Source: Chloromonas sp. AAM2 (lineage: Eukaryota > Chlorophyta > Chlorophyceae > Chlamydomonadales > Chlamydomonadaceae). From it: 10,446 nt of DNA. Below, piece by piece: positions 1 through 8,559 of this stretch. The position numbers and the translations under genes were made by a program. Each line of letters begins with the position of its first letter. Within the stretch, counting starts at the first letter, position 1. The notes beneath the pieces are model-generated. The model ran no database searches, was not told the origin of the DNA, and saw only the letters and a program-made list of their open reading frames with translations. The stretch is taken from the NCBI GenBank assembly GCA_004335635.1, contig QAXH01006496.1, positions 280 to 10,725 on the forward strand, written 5' to 3'.

Positions 1-83
1 CGGGCACAGCACCACGGACTTGCCCTGCGACACCAGCCCCACCTGCACGCCCCCCGGGCACAGCACCACGGACTTGCCCTGCG
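1..83. repeat. 54-bp-period tandem duplication inside the DGAT2 exon region
   Basis: The 29 bases at 1-29 recur exactly at 55-83. The period of 54 is 18 codons, so on the minus strand the repeat keeps frame and would encode a second copy of QGKSVVLCPG after PGGVQ. In normal DGAT2 proteins PGGVQ is followed by E, not by a repeat of the preceding strand. The array may continue beyond the left edge. Either the protein has a duplicated strand, or the second copy is intronic after the donor-like GT at 42-41. Confidence 0.85.
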
Positions 84-1916
84 CCAGGAGCGAGTCCAGC
101 AGCTGTCGGCTCACGGGCCTGAGGCCCAGCGACCACCACAACTGCCGCACTAGGGGCACTGCAGGAGGGAGCAGGGAGCGCACAAGCCAGGGATGGATGA
201 GGCGGAGAGGGCGAGCTGACGCCAGTTAGAAAAAGAGGAGACGCCGGTCGGCGTAAGTAAGGAGGCCGGGTGGTTAAGCCCAACCCCACAAGTTGAAGTG
301 TTAACAGTAACTGCAGCAGAAGCGTGAGCCGCCTACATCCTGATACCCTTGGCTTGTCTACACCCAGTTGGAAATGGCTGCAAGCTACCACGTGAAATAA
401 CACCATGACCTGCCACAACTGGCCTGCAGCTGACAAGGTTTGTGATTGTGCAATGTGCATATCCAGCAGTGCATAAAATCTTGGGTGAACAGACGCATAG
501 CTGTGCTTCCTGTATGTTGCCTAGCTGCTCTTAGCATGTATAAGCCTAACCCTAACCCATACACTGGCCCAAGCCCAATCCTTGTCCTCACCCTAGTATG
601 CACTCACCCGCAAAGCAAATGGAGGATGCCATGCCGTGAATGGCGCCCTGGAATGGGGCAGGCAGCAACGGACTGCAGGCAGCACACACGCATACGACCA
701 TGCCATGATGCCAGCTTGCCAAAGCGCAAGTCTGGTGCCCCCTCAGCAACCAGTGTCAGATCTGTGATAACGCTGTGCCAGGACTGGGCCCGCGTGTTGA
801 CCTTAATGCAGCACGTATGGAGCACTTGACATCACTATCCCAGTCCAACCCAAGCACCGTTGCTCATGTTAATGAGAGCACTGGATGGCCCCACCCTGCC
901 GTCCCAGCCGAGCCGAGCCTAACACACACGTCATGTAGAGCCATCGGTGCCAGCCCCATTCCCCAGTCACCTTTGTGTTGCAAACACTATGGGTATGCCC
1001 AGTGGCAGGGCGGAGTGGGGCTCCAGCGCTAGCACATACGACTGGCCCTTCTGGAACGCCTGCGCATCTGCAGGGGCCAATGGGCCAGCAGTCAGTCAGT
1101 CAACACAGCACCCACACACGCACGCTGCACCCTGAGCTTCTCATACTTAATCATGATCCGGCGGTTTCCATGTGCTGCGTGAGTCAGACCAGATCATACT
1201 ATGATAGTGCACACGTCGAGTCCAATAATAGAACAAGAATTTCCGTTTGCAGTTACCACATGCAGGAATCACACAGCACCCACCTTCAACTATGACTGTG
1301 ACAGGGAAGTAGTCGCCAGCTAGCTGGCACACCTGCAAGTCACCATGCACAAATGACACCTGTGACGAACAGCACACAGGTGACACGTCATCGCTCACAC
1401 TCATGAGCAGGACAACACCAACATCATCATGACATCGGAAGAGCAGTCGACACCAGCGCTCACTCTGTCAGAGAAGCCAACTGACGCACCCATCGGATGA
1501 AGCCCTTCATTCTCTCGCCGTCTGTCCACTGGAGGGGTATCAACGCAAGAAATAGAAAGATTGCACCGCAACCCAAGCCCCTGCGTGGTCACATCATGAG
1601 GAAAGACATGTGCTGTTGGTTGCAGACGATAAATATTCACAGCAAAAGCAGATGGGCAGGTCAACCAGGCAGAGTGGAATCACAGCCAGAGACGGAGGAG
1701 TAATAGAATTTGGAAAGGTGGCTGGTGACCTTTTCTTGGGTAATGATGATGAAAATGCACCGGTCGGGTTAGCAACTGCACTACCCACCATGGATCAGAT
1801 ATGGAGCCATAGAGCCTGTACACCGTGAAGGCAAACATGAAGGTCACCGCTTGTAAGGAACCAACGAACGTGGCTAAGGCCACTATGCGCAGTCCAAAGC
1901 CATCCTTGGATGCCAT
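1..1916 (-). CDS. DGAT2: Diacylglycerol O-acyltransferase type 2 (DGAT2), 5' part, six exons, runs off the left edge
   Basis: DGAT2 enzymes transfer an acyl group from acyl-CoA to diacylglycerol to make triacylglycerol at the ER and lipid-droplet surface. Exons on the minus strand, in transcript order, are 1916-1789, 1580-1490, 1332-1284, 1067-971, 672-608 and 158-43 (or on to 1). Every junction keeps phase with GT..AG introns of 157 to 449 nt, giving 182 residues up to position 43. Visible in order: hydrophobic segments at residues about 10-32 and 44-60, the YFPV motif at 81-84, EPHSALPLG at 105-113 (the PH block; EPHS is the plant-type form, against HPHG in fungi and animals), MASS at 136-139, PLVRQLWW at 145-152, LRPVSR at 156-161 and PGGVQ at 178-182. 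The family is usually about 310-350 residues, so roughly the C-terminal half lies outside. The start is the first ATG of the open frame and sits just before the first membrane segment. A donor-like CAG|GTGGGG lies at 45-40; if it is not used, the frame reads on into an 18-codon duplicate. A monoacylglycerol or wax-ester acyltransferase of the same superfamily is a less likely alternative. Confidence 0.88.
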
Positions 1917-2323
1917 GTCAGCCTGCCTGTGCTGTTGACTGTGTTTGTGTTTATTGGTTTGCCGATGCTTCCAAGACCCAGGCTCGAGTGTTTTTTTTTT
2001 ATTGAAAGTCGATGGCTAGTGGGTAGTGTTGCTGATCCGATGTGGCAAGGCCAAAGCACGAGGACAAGGCAGGCAGCCTGGTGAAGGAGGCTCACTTGCT
2101 TGTCGTCGCCCAATCGCTTTCACAGGCCGGATCGTCAACGAACAACGGAAAGTCAAGATAACGAAAAGTCGAGATGATGCGTTATCTGGGGAAGAGTGGA
2201 CGGACACTGGTATACCTTGCATACCATTGGTGTGACGGGCTGTGACAAGTTTCAGAGTCGATTGTCAAAGTCTGCCTGCGACCACAAACGCGTAAACGTT
2301 GACTTTGCCAGCTGGCACTCATC
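1917..2323. other. Intergenic spacer between two divergent gene starts
   Basis: This 407-bp stretch separates the DGAT2 start codon (minus strand) from the putative start at 2324 (plus strand), so it would hold both promoters. I see a T10 run at 1991-2000 but no convincing TATA box or other defined element. Short open frames here show no recognisable motif. Confidence 0.4.
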
Positions 2324-2374
2324 ATGCAATCAAGCCAAATGCTAAGCCTGGGGCGCTCGAGTGTGGCACACAAC
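2309..2374 (+). repeat. Degenerate repeat shared with 4427-4474 (first copy)
   Basis: The block CAGCTGGnACTCAnCnTGC followed by AATCAAGCCAAATGC and AAGCCTG occurs here and again from 4429. Both copies then continue to TGTGGCACACA. The second copy lacks about 11 bases (GGGCGCTCGAG in this copy). This copy covers the putative start codon at 2324. It could be a duplicated 5' gene end or a mobile-element fragment. Confidence 0.7.
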
Positions 2375-2698
2375 CGCGGCTTGACTAATGCCAGACCGGT
2401 CCATGTTCAAAGGTCGCTCCTGCGGCGTGCGGTCAACGGTGATGGGTACACTCCCCATCCTGAGGAGCCTGCGGAGCACTGCGAGGAGACTGCTGCGTGG
2501 AATAACGAGTTTCTGCCCGGGCTGCAGCAAAGAATAACCCAGGTGACTAAAATTGATTTTTGCCTGGCACGCCTTTCTCTTGAGCTTGTCGATCTCCTTC
2601 GCGAGCGCCTGTCTTGCCAACAAATGAATGAATGCCAGAAGTCGGTGGGCCAGTTTGAGGTGGCCGCCGTGCTGACGCGGCACTGTTCAAACGGCTAG
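2324..2698 (+). CDS. Unidentified protein, N-terminal exon with a transit-peptide-like start
   Basis: I do not recognise the family. The first 40 residues contain Ser, Arg, Ala and Leu with six Arg and no Asp or Glu. They end near VQRSLLRRAV, which resembles an algal chloroplast or mitochondrial targeting peptide. An acidic stretch follows (PEEPAEHCEET, about residues 46-56), then an amphipathic region with LELVDLLRERL. The frame stays open to a TAG at 2696. The gene probably does not end there: donor-like GT sites in frame at 2543 (CAG|GTGACT), 2645 (TCG|GTGGGC) and 2660 (GAG|GTGGCC) could lead to the coding-like exon at 2877-3137. The start codon lies inside a repeat that recurs at 4427, which lowers confidence. 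Part of this stretch (about 2560-2640) also looks codon-like on the opposite strand, so the exact exon limits are uncertain. Confidence 0.4.
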   Translation: MQSSQMLSLGRSSVAHNRGLTNARPVHVQRSLLRRAVNGDGYTPHPEEPAEHCEETAAWNNEFLPGLQQRITQVTKIDFCLARLSLELVDLLRERLSCQQMNECQKSVGQFEVAAVLTRHCSNG

Positions 2699-2876
2699 GG
2701 TAACACACGTTCAACCCTAGGGCTGCCTTCAACACAATCAGATTTCGCACGCAACTGCCAATGATTCAACGCATAGCTGACTTCCAGGGCCTCAGCACAC
2801 AACACACAACAAAATCCACGTTTGGCTGCTCATGTATCAAGGCTCAGCGTACTCAAATGGCAGCCTTTACCTACAG

Positions 2877-3137
2877 CTGCCTCCCAAGTTGCGCGCCATA
2901 TGGATGCATCCTCGCTGCATGGACAAGATAGTCCCTGCCCGCGCTGGCTCGCAGATCAAGGCAGCCCAAGCCCTACACCTCCTCCAGCACGGCTACCAGC
3001 CCACCATCGTTCATCAAGCGGTGGAGGAGAGCATCCAGACCCGGCCGAGCCTGGACGAGGCATCAGAGGAGGGTGACGTCCACGACTGGCTTGAGGAGCA
3101 GTGGAAGCGGCTGAGGACGACTGTGCATGACGAGTAG
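2877..3137 (+). CDS. Unidentified protein, probable terminal coding exon
   Basis: The frame encodes about 86 residues from LPPKLRAIW to WKRLRTTVHDE and ends at TAG 3135-3137. Most codons end in G or C, as in the confirmed exons of the neighbouring genes, which supports real coding. It begins after an acceptor-like TTACCTACAG at 2867-2876; alternative acceptors lie at 2862 or earlier, and the frame itself is open from 2832. The middle (AAQALHLLQHGYQP) looks helical. The C-terminal third is acidic, then ends in an aromatic and basic helix (WLEEQWKRLR). No catalytic motif or known domain is evident. It is most simply the last exon of the gene starting at 2324, but the join is inferred. Confidence 0.45.
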   Translation: MPPKLRAIWMHPRCMDKIVPARAGSQIKAAQALHLLQHGYQPTIVHQAVEESIQTRPSLDEASEEGDVHDWLEEQWKRLRTTVHDE

Positions 3138-4096
3138 ACACGGATGCAGGGCCGCTCACAAGAGTGCATATGGGAACGAGTTGGCATGCCTGGATTGTGA
3201 CAACGAACCGTTGCCAGCGAGTGGCACGGCATTAACTCTCCGAGGTGTTGGACAAACATGCACAACCAAGCTTGGCACAGCAACTGGCGCCTTCAATGCA
3301 TGACAAGTTTCTGCCATCTGCAATCAGATTCCTTGGACCACAGTTGGGACAGGCGTCATACACGAGCCATATCCTCAGCTGTGTCAGACTTCTGTTGCGA
3401 TACACGTATGCTCAACACACAAGGCCTTAGCGGCACACGGACAGTGCTTGGTGGCGACCCAAATGCGCATGTGACCGATCGCATGACTCATTCATGTGAC
3501 CCTAACAGGTTCTGCCCATCCATTGACTCTTTAGAGAACTCAGTGCTTGGCCTAGATATCATGGACGCCCGGGGTTCTGCCATGTGTTCAAGAACCTTGT
3601 CCCAACCACTTGGCATGACGACAAACGACTTGGCATGGCAACACGCGTGACCCTTTTTCATACTGACGTTGCCTCGTATGCTTTAGCGTTGAGAATGCTG
3701 ACATGTTGAGGATGGTTAACTTGTAGTTTCATGTTTGTGGCATGTCATACTGGGCTTGCATCTTGGCTTTACGTTCATTCTACTGCCTCCTATCCGGAAT
3801 TGGGGAACTGCTTTGGCATTGTTAGTTTTGCTGGGTTTGCCTGTCTTCTTGTATGATAATTTCACTTGGGTTGGTGTATAGTATTCTGCTGCCACGCCCT
3901 GTAGCTGCACTTTGCTGACTTGTTTTGTGCTCAAAGAGCTGCAGCAGTCGTCATGCATCTTACAGTTGGTCATTTTGGGTTTCGCACCTGTGCAATGTCG
4001 TGTAACGCTGGGTCTGAGCGAAAGCTGTCTACTGGCTTGCCCTTCAGTTCTGATTCTGGCAGCGCACGGGCTCAGTACGCCGACATGGGACGCCTA
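3138..4096. other. Noncoding stretch, nothing recognised
   Basis: Several open frames of 60 to 130 codons occur on both strands, the longest at 3258-3650, but none shows a recognisable motif, biased codon ends or plausible splice partners. No tandem array or RNA gene is seen. It would contain the 3' UTR of the upstream unidentified gene if that gene ends at 3137. Confidence 0.4.
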
Positions 4097-4099
4097 TTT

Positions 4100-4127
4100 C
4101 ACATCAATCTAGCCGGGACCGCATGAG
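4100..4127 (-). repeat. Rep-A core, degenerate copy
   Basis: Read on the minus strand, this is CTCATGCGGTCCCGGCTAGATTGATGTG. It matches the Rep-A core GCTATGCGGTTTCGGCTAGGCTGATGTAAG with several substitutions. Confidence 0.55.
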
Positions 4128-4153
4128 ATTAACTAGGTGGCCGCAGGGTATAC

Positions 4154-4240
4154 GCACTAAACCCCGAGGTCAAGGGCGTAACGAGGCCGAGGAGTTTACG
4201 TAGTAAACCCGAAGGCAAAGCGGAACCCGAGACGCGTTTT
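4154..4240. repeat. Imperfect direct and inverted repeat block
   Basis: TAAACCCCGAGG at 4158 and TAAACCCGAAGG at 4204 start two imperfect direct copies of a roughly 35-bp unit with a 46-bp period. The stretch also contains a small hairpin, GTTTAC (4194-4199) with GTAAAC (4203-4208) around a 3-nt loop. No gene is associated. It lies between two minus-strand Rep-A copies. Confidence 0.5.
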
Positions 4241-4294
4241 TAGTTGAGTCCTTCTATATGTATGGGCGCGTTGACGGGCGATTAAACCTTCATA

Positions 4295-4378
4295 CTTACA
4301 TCAGCCTAGCCGAAACCGCATAGCACTGTGTCAAGGGGATTGAGAGGGCCCACCTGTCCTATATTCACTGGTGTGCAA
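4295..4378 (-). repeat. Rep-A repeat, near-complete copy
   Basis: On the minus strand this reads from TGCACACCAGTGAAT through GGGCCCTCTCAATCC to the core ACACAGTGCTATGCGGTTTC and GGCTAGGCTGATGTAAG. The same succession of blocks occurs on the plus strand at 6061-6144 and, lacking the end of the core, at 8877-8943. Confidence 0.75.
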
Positions 4379-4426
4379 TGACAGACTGATCTGGCCGGTC
4401 CCTTCGCCTCGTTCACCCGCCTTGTC

Positions 4427-4474
4427 CAGCTGGTACTCACCCTGCAATCAAGCCAAATGCGAAGCCTGTGTGGC
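4427..4474 (+). repeat. Degenerate repeat shared with 2309-2374 (second copy)
   Basis: This carries the same blocks as the copy at 2309-2374, with about 11 bases missing before TGTGGCACACA. No open frame like that at 2324 follows, because the ATG is replaced by CTG here. Confidence 0.65.
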
Positions 4475-4707
4475 ACACACCTCTGAGGCTCGCTTCCAAC
4501 TGGTCCCGTTGGCGTTGCGCTAGTCACAGAAGGTGGGTGCTGTGTGGCGATAGGGCGCCTATTTGCAATTTCTTCCTTGTGCACTGCATATCTATCAACG
4601 TTTGTGATACGTTGCGAGTACACCTGTGCCCACCAGCATGTTCAACCCCCTCACGATGCTTATGTGTCATGGGTCCCTCAGCTACGTGCTGCCACACATG
4701 TTACAAA

Positions 4708-4734
4708 TACTGCGGTTCCGGCTGGGCTGATGGT
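4708..4734 (+). repeat. Rep-A core, degenerate copy
   Basis: TACTGCGGTTCCGGCTGGG followed by CTGATGGT matches the Rep-A core (CTATGCGGTTTCGGCTAGG, CTGATGTA) with a few substitutions. Confidence 0.55.
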
Positions 4735-4948
4735 CTCCCGGGACTACTGACTGTTACACACTGGTAGCAGTGAGGATACTCAGCAACGACCTGCATGAGG
4801 GAGATCTCAAGATGCAATTATGAGTGACACACAGCTTGAATACGCCAGGTCACACGTGTTACACATAGTACACAACATGGTACCAGTGACATCACAGGCA
4901 AGCCACGAGGCAGAGGGACTCACCAGCTTGACAGACCCGGTCCTTGAC

Positions 4949-7900
4949 ATGTCTCAGACCACCCTCACGTTGCGCAATGGCGTCAGAATACCCGCGTTGG
5001 GGCTCGGTACCTACAAGGCCTTCGGAAACGACGTCCCGAACGCTGTGTGCGTAGCACTGCAAGCCGGCATCCGACAGTGAGTCCGGGACATGCTTCATTT
5101 CGCGCTTCCGCAGCCGCGACATCGGCAATATAACGCTAACGCATCTGGACGTAACATCCCATGCAGTGCACTCTGTGATGCATGCTTTGTTCCCGATGCA
5201 GTGTTGATACGGCATCCATATACAGGTGCGAGGGTGGTGACAGGCACGAAGGTGATGGCTGTATGGAGGGACAACGGTGATGGGCAATCAATGATGGGCA
5301 GCCAAGGTGGTGGGCCGTGCTGGGCACTCAATCAACAACATCAAAAACCCAGCAGGCCAAAGCTTCAGCACATCAAACACTTGTGCACAATGGAGCAAAC
5401 CAAACCTGAACACAGTGCTATGCGGTTCTGGCTAGGCTGATGTAAGCAAGGGACAGGCAAACCCTTCTGCTCAGTCTTGTTGCAGCAAGTAGCAGCAATT
5501 CAGTCCTACTGACCAACGCAGCAGCCAGTGGTGTGGTGCTCTTCCCCAGGAACGAGGAACTGGTAGCGGAGGGCATCCGGCTCAGCGGCGTGCCGCGCAG
5601 CGAGGTGTTCGTGTGCTCAAAGGCAGGTGATGGGACCAAGGGGCTGGGTGGCGTATGGTGCATGTACTTAGCTCGGAGATCGACGTTGCAGTATGCACAT
5701 CCGATGCATGTCGCATCCCTGATGGGGAGTGTCAATCATGCGTTCAAAGGATAAACTCTCATGACAGCACCCAAAAAAAGAAGTTTGCCAGTTCTGGGAC
5801 AATTTTGAAACTGTCACTGGACACACGCTGATACACATGTTTTTGCTGACACACACCGGATCCAGCATCAGTCCCAGGAATTGTCCCAGAACTGGCACCC
5901 TTTTTTTTATTGAGCCTACACAACCACATCGCTGAAGTTTTTTCCCAGCTGGCAGTATACATGAAAGAAAGGAAAAGAGTGGGCAGGTGACTGTTGCCAC
6001 AACACAGCTGTTAGTGACAGATAATGGGTTTTGTACAAAGATTTGCAAGGCCGGCCACTGTGCATACCGGTGGATGTGTACGACGGGCGGGCTCTCTGAA
6101 TCCCCGTTACACAGTGCTATGCGGTTTCAACTAGGCTGATATAACACATGGTTTGGCTGTCGCGGTTGTCCACACACTGCTTGTGCCTCGTGACCTGTCA
6201 CAGCTGTCCTGTTGTGCATCCTGGGTGCAGCTCTCCCCCAGCCAGCAAGGCAGTGAAAAGGCGCTCCAGGGCTGCCGCGACATGGTGGATAAGCTGGGTG
6301 CTCCGGTGGACCTGGCGCTCATTCACTGGCCAGGTCAGGACATGTAGTGGGGGCCTCGGCTGACAAGGCTGAGTGGCAGAAGTGATGGCGCTTGCGCTGG
6401 TGAGATGGTAAATAGATGGTCGCTTTTGAGATGGCCAATAGTGTGGGATGTTGCTAACCGGATTGGGTCGCAGAATTGATGGTGATGGTGGTGCTGCGGC
6501 CAAGCACGCGTCCTAAGCAACTGATGGGTAGATATTGAGACACCACAACAGGATTGGCGTTATGCCATCGCATGAGCTGTCACAGTGCCCTGCTTATAGC
6601 ACGGCTTGGAGCGGCACACCACATGTTGTTCGCGTGCCCTTGCAGGCGCTTCCAACACTGCGGTCGGCTCTGAGGCCAATGCACGGCTGAGGCAGGAGAC
6701 ATGGAGGGTCATGGAGGACATGTACGGGTGAGAAGTAGTGTTGCCATCTGACCCGGTGACACAATCCAATGTGACCCTCATGAAGCATGCGCCGGCCTGG
6801 TTGCAAGTTGGGCATATATGAACCTGCCGCAGTGAGCCGCCCTGAGCGGGTTGGACAAGGCCATGTGCAATGTGACTGCCAACAGCGAGCATGCAGCAGC
6901 TAACCTTATGAAGGGCCGCTGCTGCCACTACTGCCCTGAAAGCCTGACTCTGAACATCTCAGCTACTGCCGCAATCGCCTGCTGAACTTTCAGGCAGCTG
7001 CTGATAGGAGGTTGTACTCTGCTCTTCAGATCCTTTGCCCATGCAACCCAGCGCTGTCCTGCTGTTTGCCTGTCTGTCTGGAGCAGCATCTCTCTCTTTT
7101 GTGTCTAATGCCCCTTGCCGGACATGCTCGTCCTTGCCATGCTGTTCCGTCCCGATTTGTCCCGTGTGTTCAGGCAGGGCATATTCCGCGCGATTGGCGT
7201 CAGCAACTTTGAGATTCACCATCTCCGACAGCTCATGCAGGTAGGCCGGCCAGGTGCAACCTGAAGAGTGCACAGTCCATGCACTCTGTACAGCATCATG
7301 CCATCACAAGCGTCCTACTTTTCGATTGTTGACCTCCAACGAGCAATGGGTCAATGCTCTCAACACTGCCATCGCACATTTGGTCGCCTGTATGGCCAGC
7401 TTGCCAGGCACAGCAACGAGCCCGTCAGGATCCAACGAGTCCTCCAGGCCAGGCCAGACTATCAGGCCACAGAAGTTGCGAACAACAGCCTCCTTCGGTG
7501 TCTGTCAGGCGGTCCAGGCCAGCCGCCAGCTGCCCGCTAGGCCCAGGAGCTTGCCATGACCAGTGCAGTGGTCATCCAGGTGTGATGATGGGTGCGTGTC
7601 CTGCAGGCGGCGCAGGTCCCTCCCCTGGTCAACCAGATCGAGGTGCACCCGCGCAGGTGAGGCAGCACCCTTGCAAACACCACCACACACCACGACCTGT
7701 GCTTCAAAGCAACTGGTGGGGTCCAGTTTCAGGAAATGCCACACGGAACAGGATTACAAGCATGCCAGAGGGCTGCATCCAGGTGCTCGTACTTGGCCTC
7801 AGTGTGGTAGACCCACCATGGAGCCATGGGAGTTTGATCGGACTTGAGTAAGGCCACATCCTGTACTTTTTTTACTCTTTTTTTCTTTTCTTTTTACTGA

Positions 7901-8559
7901 AGCAGCATGCCAAATCGCAGATGTTGCTCTCTGAAACCTGCAACGTGTCGAACAGTTGTCATGGTTGTGTACATGGCTGTAATCCATTGGGAGGAGGACT
8001 GCCTGGTGGCCAACTGCCTGCCCTGCCCTGCCCTGCCCCCTCAGGCCCAGCAGTGCTCTGCGTGAGTTCTGCCGCTCACACGGCATAGTGGTGGTGGCCT
8101 ACTCCCCCTTGGGCCAGGGGCAGCTCACAGACCACCCCACGGTGCGGCAACTGACCACGCGGATCAACAAGACGCCCGCACAGGTGGGGCGCATGGGCAC
8201 AGGTGTAGTGAGCGCATGTGTGAGGGAGCACATGCAGGAGTAACCGCAGTGCAAGACCATCAGGGCAGAGGCCTGAGTCAGTGGAATGCCTCGGCTCGTC
8301 AAAAGGTGTGTAGGAAACTCGGAACGTTATCAGGATGTCTTAACGCAACAACCAAGCTGCTCGGGGCCTGCAGGTGTTGCTGCGCTGGGGCCTGCAGCAG
8401 GGCTGTGTGGTGATCCCAAAGTCCGTCAGGCCCGAGCGCATCAGGGAGTTTGCCGACCTTCTGTCCCCCACCTGGGAGCTGAGTCCGGCGGACATGGCCG
8501 CATTGAACGCGCTGGAGGATGGGCACAAGTTCTGCTGGAATCCGGACACTGTGGCCTGA
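4949..8559 (+). CDS. Aldo/keto reductase, nine exons, complete
   Basis: This is an NAD(P)H-dependent aldo/keto reductase, which reduces aldehydes or ketones to alcohols; its substrate cannot be read from sequence. Exons are 4949-5076, 5202-5225, 5550-5622, 6231-6333, 6646-6727, 7174-7240, 7607-7656, 8045-8183 and 8374-8559. They total 852 nt, or 283 residues plus stop, normal for the compact 2,5-diketo-D-gluconate reductase-like branch. Visible motifs are GLGTYK (18-23), HVDTASIYRNE (43-53) with Asp45 and Tyr50, VFVCSKLSP (70-78) with Lys75, LALIHWPG (103-110) with His107, RAIGVSNFE (142-150), VNQIEVHP (167-174), VVAYSPLGQG (192-201) and the cofactor motif IPKSVRPERI (236-245). The catalytic tetrad Asp-Tyr-Lys-His is complete. 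All introns are GT-AG except intron 3, which needs a GC donor. An in-frame ATG at 4820 would add 43 residues with no family match and no clear targeting signal, so 4949 is preferred. Introns 2 and 3 hold repeats. No TGTAA polyadenylation signal appears before 9044. Confidence 0.92.
5202..5225 (+). other. 24-nt microexon of the aldo/keto reductase
   Basis: The exon lies between GATGCAG (acceptor ending at 5201) and GTGCGA (donor from 5226). It completes His43 and encodes VDTASIY plus two bases of Arg51. Without it the exon before (ending CA) and the exon after (starting G AAC GAG) would join in frame but would lack the catalytic Asp45 and Tyr50. Phase and motif agreement with the family make the call strong. 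Confidence 0.9.
5411..5457 (+). repeat. Rep-A repeat core and tail, in intron 2 of the reductase gene
   Basis: CACAGTGCTATGCGGTTCTG then GCTAGGCTGATGTAAG and CAAGGGACAG. The tail GGCTGATGTAAGCAAGGGAC recurs exactly at 9038-9057. Confidence 0.75.
5773..5908. repeat. MITE-like inverted repeat (hairpin) in intron 3
   Basis: The 19-base arm TGCCAGTTCTGGGACAATT at 5786-5804 is exactly the reverse complement of 5879-5897. An A7 run lies outside the left arm and a T8 run outside the right arm, so the pairing extends imperfectly outwards. The loop is 74 bases. No target-site duplication could be fixed. A half copy of the arm occurs at 8983-9003. Confidence 0.8.
6061..6144 (+). repeat. Rep-A repeat, near-complete copy in intron 3
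   Basis: TGCATACCGGTGGATGTGT, then GGGCTCTCTGAATCC, then ACACAGTGCTATGCGGTTTC and AACTAGGCTGATATAA. It aligns block by block with 8877-8943, which stops at GCGGTTTCG, and over its full length with the reverse complement of 4295-4378. Confidence 0.8.
7866..7900 (+). repeat. Pyrimidine-rich tract in intron 7
   Basis: A T- and C-rich run broken by single A's (TTTTTTTACTC, then TTTTTTTCTTTTC). It is well upstream of the acceptor at 8044, so it is unlikely to be the main polypyrimidine tract. Confidence 0.6.
8016..8039 (+). repeat. CCCTG pentanucleotide repeat before the exon 8 acceptor
   Basis: About four tandem units of CCTGC/CCCTG end a few bases before CCCCCTCAG (8036-8044). The array occupies the place of the polypyrimidine tract. 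Confidence 0.75.

Larger units (their letters stand above)
5623..6230 (+). other. Probable GC-AG intron (intron 3 of the reductase gene)
   Basis: The upstream exon reads GTG TGC TCA AAG and the downstream exon begins CTC TCC CCC AGC CAG. Joining directly after AAG gives SKLSPSQQG, matching the family SK(L/V/I)SP pattern. This needs the donor GCAGGT at 5623, which fits the known GC-donor context AG|GCAAGT. The nearby GT at 5627 would leave one extra base and break the frame with every acceptor seen next to the downstream exon. At 608 nt it is the longest intron of the gene, and it carries both the inverted repeat and a Rep-A copy. Confidence 0.7.

Noticed and set aside
545..560. CCTAACCCTAACCC, telomere-like repeat
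   Set aside because: Only about two units, inside DGAT2 intron 5; too short to call an interstitial telomere array.
2342..2683. Minus-strand 113-codon frame opposite the 2324 frame
   Set aside because: A short part has G/C-ending codons, but the whole has no motif and no splice partners were found; the plus strand fits the downstream terminal exon better.
3258..3650. 130-codon open frame, plus strand
   Set aside because: No motif, no codon-end bias, and other frames are equally open; looks like chance.
4820..4948. In-frame upstream ATG that would extend the reductase by 43 residues
   Set aside because: The extension has no family match and no clear transit-peptide composition, while ATG 4949 gives the usual N terminus. 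It is not excluded.
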